64,000 nucleotides of DNA from Sorangium sp025924095 (GTDB taxonomy: Bacteria; Myxococcota_A; Polyangia; Polyangiales; Polyangiaceae): the NCBI RefSeq assembly GCF_051521505.1, contig NZ_CP150356.1, forward strand, positions 10,788,001 to 10,852,000, written 5' to 3'. The notes under the pieces were generated by a model, which was given only the letters and a program-made list of their open reading frames with translations, was not told the DNA's origin and did no database searches. The translations under genes were made by a program, and so were the position numbers. Shown piece after piece: positions 34,301 to 41,400 of this stretch (position 1 is the first letter of the stretch; each line of letters begins with the position of its first letter).

Positions 34301-35402
34301 CGACGACGCGGACATCGCGATCGAGGACGAGTCCGCGGCCCAGGCGGCCGCCGGCGAGCCGCTGCCGGCGCTCGCTGCCGACGCCCGCGCGACGGCAGCG
34401 GTCGACGCCCCCCTCGCGACCGACCCGACGCGGCCCGAGGCGCTGCCGATGGAGCGGCCCGGAGCGGACGCAGGCGAGGCCGCCGACCTCGCCGGGGTGG
34501 CGCGCGACGCACCGCACGGCGCGCCTCCGGACGCAGGAACGATCGCGGCCCTCGACATCGACCCGGAGATCGCGCCGGCTCTGCCGCAGCCGGACGCAGC
34601 CAGCGCCGCGCCGGCCGCCGCCGGCGCCGCAGCCCTCACCGGCCGTGACCTCGAGCAGATCGAGGCGTTCGCCGATCTACCCGAGGAGACGCACGACGAG
34701 CTCGCGCTCGCAGCGCACGTGGAAGACCTCGCGTCCGACGAGGAGCTCGCCGTCTACGGCGCAGCGCTGGTGCTCAGCGGCAGCGTCGCCGTGTGCGCGA
34801 ACATCGTCGACACGCCCGCCGAGCGCGCCGCCATCAGGGCGCTCGTGCCGTCCCGCGGCACGCTCGAGGAAGGCATCCCGCTGCGCGTGGTCGCCGGCGC
34901 GGGCGGCGCGCGGGTGGCGATCTGGGACCAGACGACCATCGACAACGCGCTCCGCACCTGCCCCTGGGTCGTCGACGAGCTGCGCACGGTCGCAGACCGG
35001 CTCCAGTCGCTCGCCGGCGCCACGATGGGGCCGCTCGGCGAGCTCGAGGAGACGCTGCTGCGCCGGGTCCTCGACCGGCTCCGCCTGCGCAACCTGGAGC
35101 CCGGCGAGCAGCTGATCCACGCCGGCAATCCCATACCCGGGCTCGTGATCATCGGCGCCGGCGCGCTGGAGCTGGTCGCGGAGCGATCGCAGGAGATCGT
35201 CGGCACCACGAGGCCCGGTGAGCTCCTGTTCGCCTCCGAGCTGCTCGGAGGCCAGCCAGCGCCGACGATCGCGCGCGCGGCCGGATGCGGCGCGCTCGTG
35301 CTCATCGCCGACCACCCCGTGCTGCGCGAGCTGTTCGAGAGCACGCCGGAGCTGCTCTCCATCCTCGCGCAGTCCATCTCGCTGAACGCCCAGGGCAGCT
35401 GA
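31359..35402 (+). CDS. giant proline-rich protein with TPR-like start and cyclic-nucleotide-binding-like C-terminus
   Basis: 1347 residues. ATG 31359 is preferred to GTG 31347 because AGGTGG (31345-31350) precedes it. Residues about 20-75 look like two TPR-type helices (ASALWARGERRDAIVWLRRA). An acidic block follows (about 80-140), then about 600 residues of Pro/Ala-dominated sequence with exact tandem repeats, then 350 residues of mixed acidic/Ala sequence. Residues about 1105-1347 resemble two tandem cNMP-binding beta-rolls: EELAVYGAALVLSGSVAVCA is the degenerate first, and LEPGEQLIHAGNPIPGLVII with RPGELLFASELLGGQPAPTI the second. The phosphate-binding cassette Arg is not evident. No signal peptide is seen, so it is probably cytoplasmic. 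Confidence 0.8.
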   Translation: MANRVVALPEPHPNDDEDVVWGISTASALWARGERRDAIVWLRRAADAAGAAGQPFRASELGLCATALEEMMASEVGQPSDPDLLETITGEDDDEPSPSDEEADEAPPSDEQTWRRRLSLGAELRASMPSIEIDLFEPLSEPELAAEAERLPAPSRPAPKLPPGATEGPAAAGRPIAPFPPAPAGHLQGSASQPPPPPPPMAHRPTQQPPGGAFPQPAPHAQPPAAPYAQPPAAPYAQPPTRVAPSTPPPAPNVQAGALYRSQPPPAPPLPVAPVANAIPPLPPPPGAPSFRPQITPDPHSIAAQAKTQSAPPPAPVPPPAVPRGAPPRPSSAPPRPSPAPVLPEPPAALAPLPERGRSDAAMGPPPPPRRAGARATSEPPPAAPLPPPTFSALPAAALAAPPPPRFIAEPHSPPAPGSAAPASTPPHPPSFGPPPAPPHPPSFGPPPAPPVGPPPAPPVGLPPAPPVGLPPAPPVGLPPAPPVGLPPAPHPPSFAPPRAQPPPAPLPRPQPLPPPAGSLHPQVLAPPASPQLVAPPPPTALPPPAAPLPPPTLPPPAPPPLATTASAAPLPPPHPPTLPPPAPPPLATTASAAPLPPPHPPTLPPPAPPPLATTASAAPLPPPPAAPPHPATLPPPAPPPSPTLTSAASVPPAAPLPPLVAQSPSAPASVAPPPPPAPVAQPPSAPPPAAPPAAAAPSAPPPAAPPASTASLPLSTSPHVPSPAAPTEQHAPDDDVVGEILVEDQAPTPAPARTDTAAPAHATTGSRRKPREPILDPWSDDAEIAAPPRPPQETITPSGDTYLVARRPPSTPQAGDEEEEVITSAAPLDLTLKRKPNSARPPAPPAPAAPRPRSATPTGSEPAGHLGASADDVPSKGAGAPAIPAGKIEPPASTEAPLPASTPDGTVIIELSDHDLDAPTSSRLDSPLPAPQAAGQDDDLLAKAGLPLGEPTSGGAADPAQRPLDLGAATAEPEAEEELLDDADIAIEDESAAQAAAGEPLPALAADARATAAVDAPLATDPTRPEALPMERPGADAGEAADLAGVARDAPHGAPPDAGTIAALDIDPEIAPALPQPDAASAAPAAAGAAALTGRDLEQIEAFADLPEETHDELALAAHVEDLASDEELAVYGAALVLSGSVAVCANIVDTPAERAAIRALVPSRGTLEEGIPLRVVAGAGGARVAIWDQTTIDNALRTCPWVVDELRTVADRLQSLAGATMGPLGELEETLLRRVLDRLRLRNLEPGEQLIHAGNPIPGLVIIGAGALELVAERSQEIVGTTRPGELLFASELLGGQPAPTIARAAGCGALVLIADHPVLRELFESTPELLSILAQSISLNAQGS
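32711..32830 (+). repeat. 24-bp tandem repeat (5 units) in the proline-rich region
   Basis: Units start at 32711 (divergent), 32735, 32759, 32783 and 32807. Each encodes eight residues of the type V-G-L-P-P-A-P-P. The internal copies are identical at DNA level, indicating recent expansion rather than selection on the protein alone. Confidence 0.9.
33011..33231 (+). repeat. 75-bp tandem repeat (about 3 units) in the proline-rich region
   Basis: The unit recurs with exact 75-base period from 33011, 33086 and 33161, encoding 25 residues (T-L-P-P-P-A-P-P-P-L-A-T-T-A-S-A-A-P-L-P and five more). The period is divisible by three, so changes in copy number keep the frame. Confidence 0.9.
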
Positions 35403-35443
35403 AACGGCAGGAGAACCGACGCCGTGCACGGGTGGTCAGGCCG

Positions 35444-35482
35444 CCCGCGTCGCCGGCGGCGCGCGCGCCCGGGCGACGCGGG
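35444..35482. terminator. bidirectional terminator-like hairpin after the proline-rich protein gene
   Basis: CCCGCGTCGCC (35444-35454) and GGCGACGCGGG (35472-35482) form a perfect 11-bp stem in the 120 bases between two convergent genes. The loop is itself GC-rich and no T-run follows. Confidence 0.55.
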
Positions 35483-35522
35483 CACAGCTGCCCGCGGTCC
35501 GCGAGCCGCGCCCGAGCCGCGC

Positions 35523-36242
35523 CTAGAGTCGGCCTCTCACCGGACGCAGCGGCCGTGCGCGCGCGGCGTCCTGCTCCAGCTCGACGGCCTCGGCGGGGTC
35601 CTCGTTGAGCTGCCAGACGAGCTCGCTGTTGCCCTGCGCTCCGGCGAAGCGGAGCCCGAACCACTTCGCGCTCGGCGAGATCGTCGGCCTGCCCTCCGCG
35701 GTCGCGCGCGGGAAGCGGATGCGGAACGCCTGCCGCCACACCGTGTTGTACGGGAAGTAGGTCCGCTCGAGCGCGTTCGGCTTCGTGATCGCGACGATCT
35801 CCTCGGGCGCCGTCTCGTTCCCCGTGTCGTCGATCAGCCGGACGATCCACGCGCTGTTCGGCGTCGAGAGGTCGTTGTACTTGCGCTCGCCCCCGAAGAT
35901 CGCGACGAAGAACTGGTGGCGCTGGCGCGTCTCCTCCAGCGTCTTCTCGAGCAGCTTCTGCCGCTGCTCGATCGTGAGCCGGTAGTCCTGCGCGTAGCGG
36001 GCCACGTAGGCCCAGCGGAAGTCCCACGACTCGAAGGTCGCGGTGGCGGTGAGGAAGTTGTCGAGCTCCGAGAGCGCGAACAGGTGCTCCGTGCGCGTCC
36101 ACGTGCGCAGCACGTTCTCGTAGTCCGTCGCGACGTACTCGCGGGGCCCCTCGTTCAGGTTGACGAGCTGGGTCGAGCAGCCGGTCGACCCGAGGAGCGC
36201 CGCGACAACCAGACCGCGCCGGAGCCATGCTGCAGTGACCAC
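35523..36242 (-). CDS. putative lipoprotein of unknown function
   Basis: 239 residues from GTG 36242. A type II signal ends in G-S-T-G-C (Cys22). The mature protein is rich in aromatic and charged residues (YENVLRTWTRTEHLFALSEL, FDFRW-type stretches, NSAWIVRLIDDTGNETAPEE) and looks like a mixed alpha/beta fold; no family is recognised. It ends in a basic Arg/Pro tail. It is probably co-transcribed with the outer-membrane protein gene 118 bases upstream. Confidence 0.75.
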   Translation of the reverse strand: MVTAAWLRRGLVVAALLGSTGCSTQLVNLNEGPREYVATDYENVLRTWTRTEHLFALSELDNFLTATATFESWDFRWAYVARYAQDYRLTIEQRQKLLEKTLEETRQRHQFFVAIFGGERKYNDLSTPNSAWIVRLIDDTGNETAPEEIVAITKPNALERTYFPYNTVWRQAFRIRFPRATAEGRPTISPSAKWFGLRFAGAQGNSELVWQLNEDPAEAVELEQDAARARPLRPVRGRL

Positions 36243-36360
36243 GCGGCCAGGGTACCCAGCACCCGCGCTGGATGCACGCACTCGAACGAGATCCCCGCGC
36301 CTTCGCCCGCGGGAGCGCGCGGCGGGCGCGCCCACGCGCGAGGGTGTGCCCGCTCCGCGC

Positions 36361-37350
36361 TCACCGGGGCGCCGATGGCGCCTCCGTCGGGAAGGTGAAC
36401 CCGACGCTGAGCCGCGCGGCGTAGTACGAGGCGACGTCGCCGCGCAGCGGGGTCGCGACCGGCAGGAGCACGCTCAGCGCCGGCTGCACGTTCGCCAGGA
36501 TGAAGCGGATGCTCGGCGAGATCGCGAACGTCGCGCGCTTGTCGTCCGGCAGGTCCTGCGTCAGCTGGTAGACCTCCCACAGCTCCAGGCCCACCCCGAC
36601 CGGCCGCGCGAGCCGGTAGCCGAAGTAGAACGCGGTGTGCGCCGTGACGTCGGTGCGGCGCTCACCGGACCTCAGGCCGCGCACGACCAGCGACCAGTCG
36701 ATGCCCTGCCTGAGCTGGAAGATGAACGGCCCGGTGACGTACCGCATGTCGAACCAGGGGCGGAACGTCAGCGTGAGCTCCCGGAAGCGCGTCTCGTCCC
36801 ACGGCCGCACCACGCGCGCTGTCCGCAGCACCTCGGCCTCGGCGGGCGAGACGTCGCGCGGGACCGGGAGCACGATGCCGAAGCCTCCCCCGGACGCGAG
36901 CCCGCGCACGCTCGACCAGACGCCCCGCCCGTAGAGCTCGGGGCTCCCGAGCAGGACCGACCGCTCGACGCCGGGGACGCTCGCGGCGGCGCTGTCATGC
37001 ACCGCGCCGACGAACCACTTGCGGGGAACGAGCGGCACCTCCATCTCGCCGTGCGAGTACCAGGCGTAGGCGTTCCTGCCGCCCGCCCGGCTCGTCGCCT
37101 CGGGCTCGATCACGGCCGCCGTGTACTCGAAGGTGAAGGTCGGGTCGCGCAGCGTGAGCCCAGGGAGCGTCGGAGGCGCGGGGACGTCGAAGACCGCCTG
37201 CTCCTCCTCGTCGGACCACGCGCCCGAGCCCGGCGGCGCAGCCAGCGCGGCGCCCGTCCCGCCGGCCAGAGAGAGGAGCGAGAGGCACGCCGCCGCGCAG
37301 GCGAGGCGCCCGGCCGACGCCGGAACCTGCGCGGGCCGCCTCGATGCCAC
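36361..37350 (-). CDS. putative outer-membrane beta-barrel protein
   Basis: 329 residues with a signal peptide (cleavage near GAALA-A) and long stretches of alternating hydrophobic/polar residues with aromatic girdles (ELTLTFRPWFDMRYVTGPFI, VTAHTAFYFGYRLARPVGVG, YYAARLSVGFTF). The likely topology is an outer-membrane barrel; the Pro/Arg tail follows the last strand. No recognised family. It lies 19 bases downstream of rseP on the same strand, so they probably form one unit. Confidence 0.7.
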   Translation of the reverse strand: MASRRPAQVPASAGRLACAAACLSLLSLAGGTGAALAAPPGSGAWSDEEEQAVFDVPAPPTLPGLTLRDPTFTFEYTAAVIEPEATSRAGGRNAYAWYSHGEMEVPLVPRKWFVGAVHDSAAASVPGVERSVLLGSPELYGRGVWSSVRGLASGGGFGIVLPVPRDVSPAEAEVLRTARVVRPWDETRFRELTLTFRPWFDMRYVTGPFIFQLRQGIDWSLVVRGLRSGERRTDVTAHTAFYFGYRLARPVGVGLELWEVYQLTQDLPDDKRATFAISPSIRFILANVQPALSVLLPVATPLRGDVASYYAARLSVGFTFPTEAPSAPR

Positions 37351-37369
37351 GGGGAGATGCGGCTCGACG

Positions 37370-38476
37370 CTACTTCGACCCGAGGCCGAAATCGTTCGCC
37401 GTGACGTAGAGCATCAGCCCGATCAGCATGAACACGCCGACCAGATGGATGTGCGCCTCGATGCGGGCGTTCGGCCGGCGCCGCGTGGCGGCCTCGTAGA
37501 ACAGGAACATCAGGCGGCCGCCGTCCAGGGCCGGGAACGGGATCAGGTTGAACGCGCCGAGGTAGGCCGAGAGCAGGCCGAGGAACTCGAGCCCCTCGGC
37601 CCAGCCGCGCTTGGCCGCGTACGCCGTCTCCTCGATCATTCGCTTCGGGCCACCGAGCTCACCCTCGACCTTGCCCGTCAGGTACTGGCCGAGCCCGACG
37701 ACCAAGCTCTGCACGACCTTCGGCGGCTTCGTCACGGCGAGCACCGCGGCCTCCTTCGCGGTCACCGGAGTCGACCGGATCGCTCCGATGGCCATCACGC
37801 CGATCTTGCCCGAGCCGTTCTCGTTCGTCGGGGTGACCGTGGCCTGGACGCGCTCGCCGGCGCGCTCCACGACGATGTCGAGCGGCCGGCCGGGGCTGTG
37901 GGAGATGATCTCCGCCATCTTCTCCCAGTCCTGGACCGGGGTCCCGTCGATCTCGACGATGCGGTCGCCGTCCTTGAGGTTGGCCGCCGCCGCCGGCATC
38001 CCGGCGACGACGCCGATGTCCGTCAGGCGGTAGGGCTTGCCGCCCGTCATCAGGCTCGCGAAGAAGAGCACCGACGCGAACAGGTAGTTGGCGAGCGGAC
38101 CGGCGAAGATCGCGGCGATCCGGCCCATCAGGCTCGCGTTCGCGTAGCTGCCCTTGTCCTCGGGGTCGATCTCCTCGAGCGGGTTCATCCCCGCGATCTG
38201 CACGTACGCGAGGAAGGGGATCATCGCGACCTGGAACACGGTGGGGCCGTGCTTCACCGGGTCGTGACGCCAGAGCCGCACGCGGATCTTGTCCGCGGCG
38301 GTCGTGAACCAGAAGTACCCGTCCTTCGGGACAACCTTGAAGAAGGTGGGGCCGAAGCCGATCGAGAACTTCAGGACGCGCATCCCGTAGGCGCGCGCGG
38401 CGAAATAGTGCCCTCCCTCGTGGACCACCATGAGCAGGGCGAGCCCGAGGATGCCTACGAAATACCAGCCGACCAT
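37370..38476 (-). CDS. rseP: RIP metalloprotease (site-2 protease) RseP
   Basis: A 368-residue intramembrane zinc protease that cleaves anti-sigma factors and signal-peptide remnants. The active-site H-E-G-G-H (His19, Glu20, His23) lies in the first membrane helix. The third ligand is in NLIPFPALDGGR. A PDZ domain (about 150-230, MPAAAANLKDGDRIVEIDGT) sits between membrane helices. The length is shorter than the E. coli protein, as in forms with a single PDZ domain. Genes downstream on the same strand encode envelope proteins, fitting an envelope-stress role. Confidence 0.92.
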   Translation of the reverse strand: MVGWYFVGILGLALLMVVHEGGHYFAARAYGMRVLKFSIGFGPTFFKVVPKDGYFWFTTAADKIRVRLWRHDPVKHGPTVFQVAMIPFLAYVQIAGMNPLEEIDPEDKGSYANASLMGRIAAIFAGPLANYLFASVLFFASLMTGGKPYRLTDIGVVAGMPAAAANLKDGDRIVEIDGTPVQDWEKMAEIISHSPGRPLDIVVERAGERVQATVTPTNENGSGKIGVMAIGAIRSTPVTAKEAAVLAVTKPPKVVQSLVVGLGQYLTGKVEGELGGPKRMIEETAYAAKRGWAEGLEFLGLLSAYLGAFNLIPFPALDGGRLMFLFYEAATRRRPNARIEAHIHLVGVFMLIGLMLYVTANDFGLGSK

Positions 38477-38553
38477 CTCCGGCTAGTCTAACCAGGGTGG
38501 GCCCCATCCGCACGTGCGCGATGTCCGCCTCGTACGCCTACCCCGGCAAGATC

Positions 38554-38572
38554 CCTCCGCCCACGGCGGAGG
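38554..38572. terminator. terminator-like hairpin
   Basis: CCTCCGCC (38554-38561), loop CAC, GGCGGAGG (38565-38572) make a perfect 8-bp stem. It lies 75 bases downstream of the stop of the 188-residue protein gene on the minus strand and upstream of rseP. Confidence 0.45.
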
Positions 38573-38646
38573 CCGGGCGCTCCGCCCCCCGACCCGCGGG
38601 CAGCGCCGGGGCGGCTCAGCCCGCCGGGGGACCGGCGCAGAGCAGC

Positions 38647-39213
38647 TCAGCCGACGAAGAACGACACGCCAACGCTGAAGAAAGGATAGCCGATGCGCAT
38701 GGTCAGCGCGAGGTTGTCGTTGAAGTGGTACCGGCCGCCGACCATGGTGACGAAGTCGAGCCACACGTCGTTGTAGAACCCATCGGTCCGGATGACAGCG
38801 CCGACATCGGCGAACGCGCTCCACTTATCGTTGAAGAAGAAGTTCCACTGCATGGTGACCGGACTCCAGATGGTGAAGTCGCGGCGGCAGTACGTGCAGT
38901 TGGTGAAATCCAGGCCGAACGAGATGCCGACAGTGTTGTTGAGCCTCGGGATGAAAGCCGGATCGGCGAGCTCGATGGTGGCCCTGAAGCCGAGGCCGAA
39001 CTCGGGATCGCCGAAGTCGTCGTAGTACCTGTTGTACCCGCGCCGCAAACCGTAGTCGCGGTGCAAGAAGACGAAGTTCCCGTGCGGCTCGAGCTCGGCC
39101 GCGTAATCGGGGTGATCGTTCGGATTCTTGATGTTCGCCTGCGCTTCGGGCGCGAGCGTGAGGAGGGTGGCGCCAGCGAGAGCGACACTCACGAGCGAGG
39201 GGAGCGCTTTCAT
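38647..39213 (-). CDS. putative outer-membrane protein with signal peptide
   Basis: 188 residues. The signal peptide MKALPSLVSVALAGATLLTL ends near PEAQA-N. The mature part is an aromatic-rich series of beta strands (GISFGLDFTNCTYCRRDFTI, VTMQWNFFFNDKWSAFADVG, RYHFNDNLALTMRIGYPFFS) ending VGVSFFVG, typical of an eight-strand outer-membrane barrel, with a CTYC pair that could form a disulfide. ATG 39213 is supported by the signal peptide; longer in-frame starts are Arg/Ala rich. No known family. Confidence 0.8.
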   Translation of the reverse strand: MKALPSLVSVALAGATLLTLAPEAQANIKNPNDHPDYAAELEPHGNFVFLHRDYGLRRGYNRYYDDFGDPEFGLGFRATIELADPAFIPRLNNTVGISFGLDFTNCTYCRRDFTIWSPVTMQWNFFFNDKWSAFADVGAVIRTDGFYNDVWLDFVTMVGGRYHFNDNLALTMRIGYPFFSVGVSFFVG

Positions 39214-39524
39214 GAGCTCTTCGTACCAAAGGAACGGCAGCGAAGGAAGCGAACGGCCACGCGCCCGGCTCATGACGGCCGCCGCTGGGAGGCGATGTCG
39301 CACCTCGCGCGGCGCGCTGCGCCCGGAGCGGAGCGCGCCGCGGCGCCGGACGCGAGCCCTCGACGCCACGCGAGCCCTCGACGCCACGCAAGCCCTCGAC
39401 GCCACGCGAGCCCTCGACGCCACGCGAGCACGCCTAGCTGAGCCGCGCGCTTCGGAGTAAACAGAGCGCGGCGCCGCATCAGCCCGCGCGCCGCGGCGGG
39501 CGCGGCCTTCCCCGGAGCGTCGAG
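39214..39524. other. 311-base interval with an 18-bp tandem repeat
   Basis: Between two divergent genes. No gene is supported. The centre is taken by the 39351-39429 repeat, which separates the two presumed promoter regions. Confidence 0.5.
39351..39429. repeat. 18-bp non-coding tandem repeat (about 4.5 copies)
   Basis: Units start at 39361, 39379, 39397 and 39415, preceded by a partial copy at 39351-39360. Copies are identical except for one base in the second unit and the degenerating end of the last. It lies between divergent genes and is not part of a recognised ORF. Confidence 0.85.
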
Positions 39525-41345
39525 ATGAGAGGAACGACAAGCGTCATCCAGCTGGCCCGTGGGTGCGCGCGCATCGTCGGCGCGCTCGTCGCGGCCGCCG
39601 CGCTCGCATGCAGCGCCACGATCCAGGTCGCGGGGCCGCCGTCCGGGGAGCCGGCGCGGCCTCCCGCGCCGCAGAAGAAGCCGCCCGCGCCGGCCGAGGC
39701 CCCCGCGCCGCCGGAGCCGCCGTTGCCCGCGGCTGTCGAGCCGTTCGTGAAGACGCAGGACTCCGACGAGTGGGTGAGCCAGACGCTGAAGCTGCAGAGA
39801 CGGTACGAGCGCGTCCTCGTCGTCGGCGCGCCGGCCCCCGCCGCGATCCGCGTCGCCTCGCTCGATCTGAACGCGCGCGACGCCGCGGCCGAGCCGCAGG
39901 ATCTCCCGGTCACGCGCGCGTTCGCGACGCTCCAGGACGCCGCGGACGCGGCCCGGGGCGGCGACCTCATCGCGGTGTTGCCCGGCGCCTACGCGGGGTT
40001 CTCGCTCGGCGACAAACCGAGCGCCGGTCAGGGGCGCTACATCCACTTCAAGGCGATGGGGCGCCCGGGCGAGGTCGTGATTCACCGGGGATGCGCCGCC
40101 GACCCGAACTGGATGATCTACCTGAAGAGGGCGCACCACGTGGTGATCGAGGGCTTCCGCCTCGCCGGCAGCAGCGGGCCCGGCAGGCAGAGCGCGGGCA
40201 CGCCGAAGGCGGGGATCATGGTCGACGGCGCGTTCGGCGAGACCGGCAGGCTGGCGCACCACATCGCGCTCGTCGGCAACTTCTCGCATCACCATCGGAC
40301 ATGGGGGTTTCACTCCACCGACAGCCACACCGTCCTCCTGCAGGACAACCTGTTCGCCTTCTCTGCCGCCGAGCACGGCGCCTACGTGTCCGACGGCTCG
40401 GACAACTACGTGGTTCGTCGCAACGTGTTCTTCGGCAACAGCGCGAGCGGGTTCCAGGCGAACCTCGATCCGGAGGCCTCGCTCGACGCGGTGCTGGAGC
40501 ACCCGTCGTTCCGGGGCTATCCGCGCAGGGAGCCGACCCGCGCCTGGGCCGCGGGGCTGATGAAGGTCGCGACGGACCGGTTCGGCGAGCACGGGTTTCC
40601 GGACGGCCGGGGCGTGAACTTCATCATCGAGCAGAACGTCATCAACGGCAACGGACGCCTGGGCGGCGGGGCGATCAACCTCGCGGGGGCGTCGGACTCC
40701 GTCATCCAGAACAACCTCATCTATGGCAACCTCGGCAGCGGGATCGCGCAGTGGGACAACGGGAACCCGTTCGACCAGGCCTATGTGGAGCCGGGCCCGC
40801 GCTCTCCGGAGCAGGTGAGCGGCCCCGACGCCCTGCCGCTCTGGGGCTGCCGCAACAACCTGATCCGCAACAACACCGTGGTCATGAACACCAGGGGCCG
40901 GCCCGCGCTCCAGTGCGGCAACGGGAGCTGGGGTTGCCGGCTGCGGAACAACATCTTCGTCAGCGACGACTCGCCGTCGATCGAGGTGCTGAGCACGAGC
41001 ATCTACCGGTTCGACGCGGGCCACAACGTGGTGACCCAGGTGAGCTACGGCGGGATGCCGAACGGGCTGAAGCGCCTGGCGGCGGCGCTGCCGGAGACGC
41101 GGGCGATCACGGGCATCACGCGCGCGCGGCTCGCGGCGGAGGTGGTGCGCGCGGGCGAGGAGCCGTGGGTGATCGTGGAGGGGAGCTGGTGGAAGCTCAA
41201 CCCGAGCCGCCCGGATTTCAGGCCGAAGCGGTCGTCGAAGATGCTGCTCGGGCAGGGCGACGCGCGCGAGGTGCCGTCGCGGGATCTGCTCGGCGAGAAG
41301 CGCGGCGGCGCCGATCTCGGGGCCTTGTCGCCGGGGCCGCCCTGA
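39525..41345 (+). CDS. right-handed parallel beta-helix lipoprotein (pectate-lyase-like fold)
   Basis: 606 residues with a type II signal (lipobox A-A-L-A-C, Cys29) and a Pro/Ala tether to about residue 70. From about 120 on it has repeated beta-helix rungs: DLIAVLPGAYAGFSL, HHVVIEGFRLAG, HHIALVGNFSHHH, NYVVRRNVFFGNSASGFQAN, NFIIEQNVINGNGRLGGGAI, NNLIRNNTVV and CRLRNNIFVSDD, the PbH1 pattern of surface polysaccharide-acting or adhesin proteins. Catalytic residues of polysaccharide lyases cannot be assigned. It is followed by the SUMF1-domain gene 55 bases on, possibly in one operon. Confidence 0.82.
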   Translation: MRGTTSVIQLARGCARIVGALVAAAALACSATIQVAGPPSGEPARPPAPQKKPPAPAEAPAPPEPPLPAAVEPFVKTQDSDEWVSQTLKLQRRYERVLVVGAPAPAAIRVASLDLNARDAAAEPQDLPVTRAFATLQDAADAARGGDLIAVLPGAYAGFSLGDKPSAGQGRYIHFKAMGRPGEVVIHRGCAADPNWMIYLKRAHHVVIEGFRLAGSSGPGRQSAGTPKAGIMVDGAFGETGRLAHHIALVGNFSHHHRTWGFHSTDSHTVLLQDNLFAFSAAEHGAYVSDGSDNYVVRRNVFFGNSASGFQANLDPEASLDAVLEHPSFRGYPRREPTRAWAAGLMKVATDRFGEHGFPDGRGVNFIIEQNVINGNGRLGGGAINLAGASDSVIQNNLIYGNLGSGIAQWDNGNPFDQAYVEPGPRSPEQVSGPDALPLWGCRNNLIRNNTVVMNTRGRPALQCGNGSWGCRLRNNIFVSDDSPSIEVLSTSIYRFDAGHNVVTQVSYGGMPNGLKRLAAALPETRAITGITRARLAAEVVRAGEEPWVIVEGSWWKLNPSRPDFRPKRSSKMLLGQGDAREVPSRDLLGEKRGGADLGALSPGPP

Positions 41346-41400
41346 GGGGCGCGGCGGCGCGGCCGTCGGGGGCCGCCGACGGCTCGGGCGGGGCGAGGCG

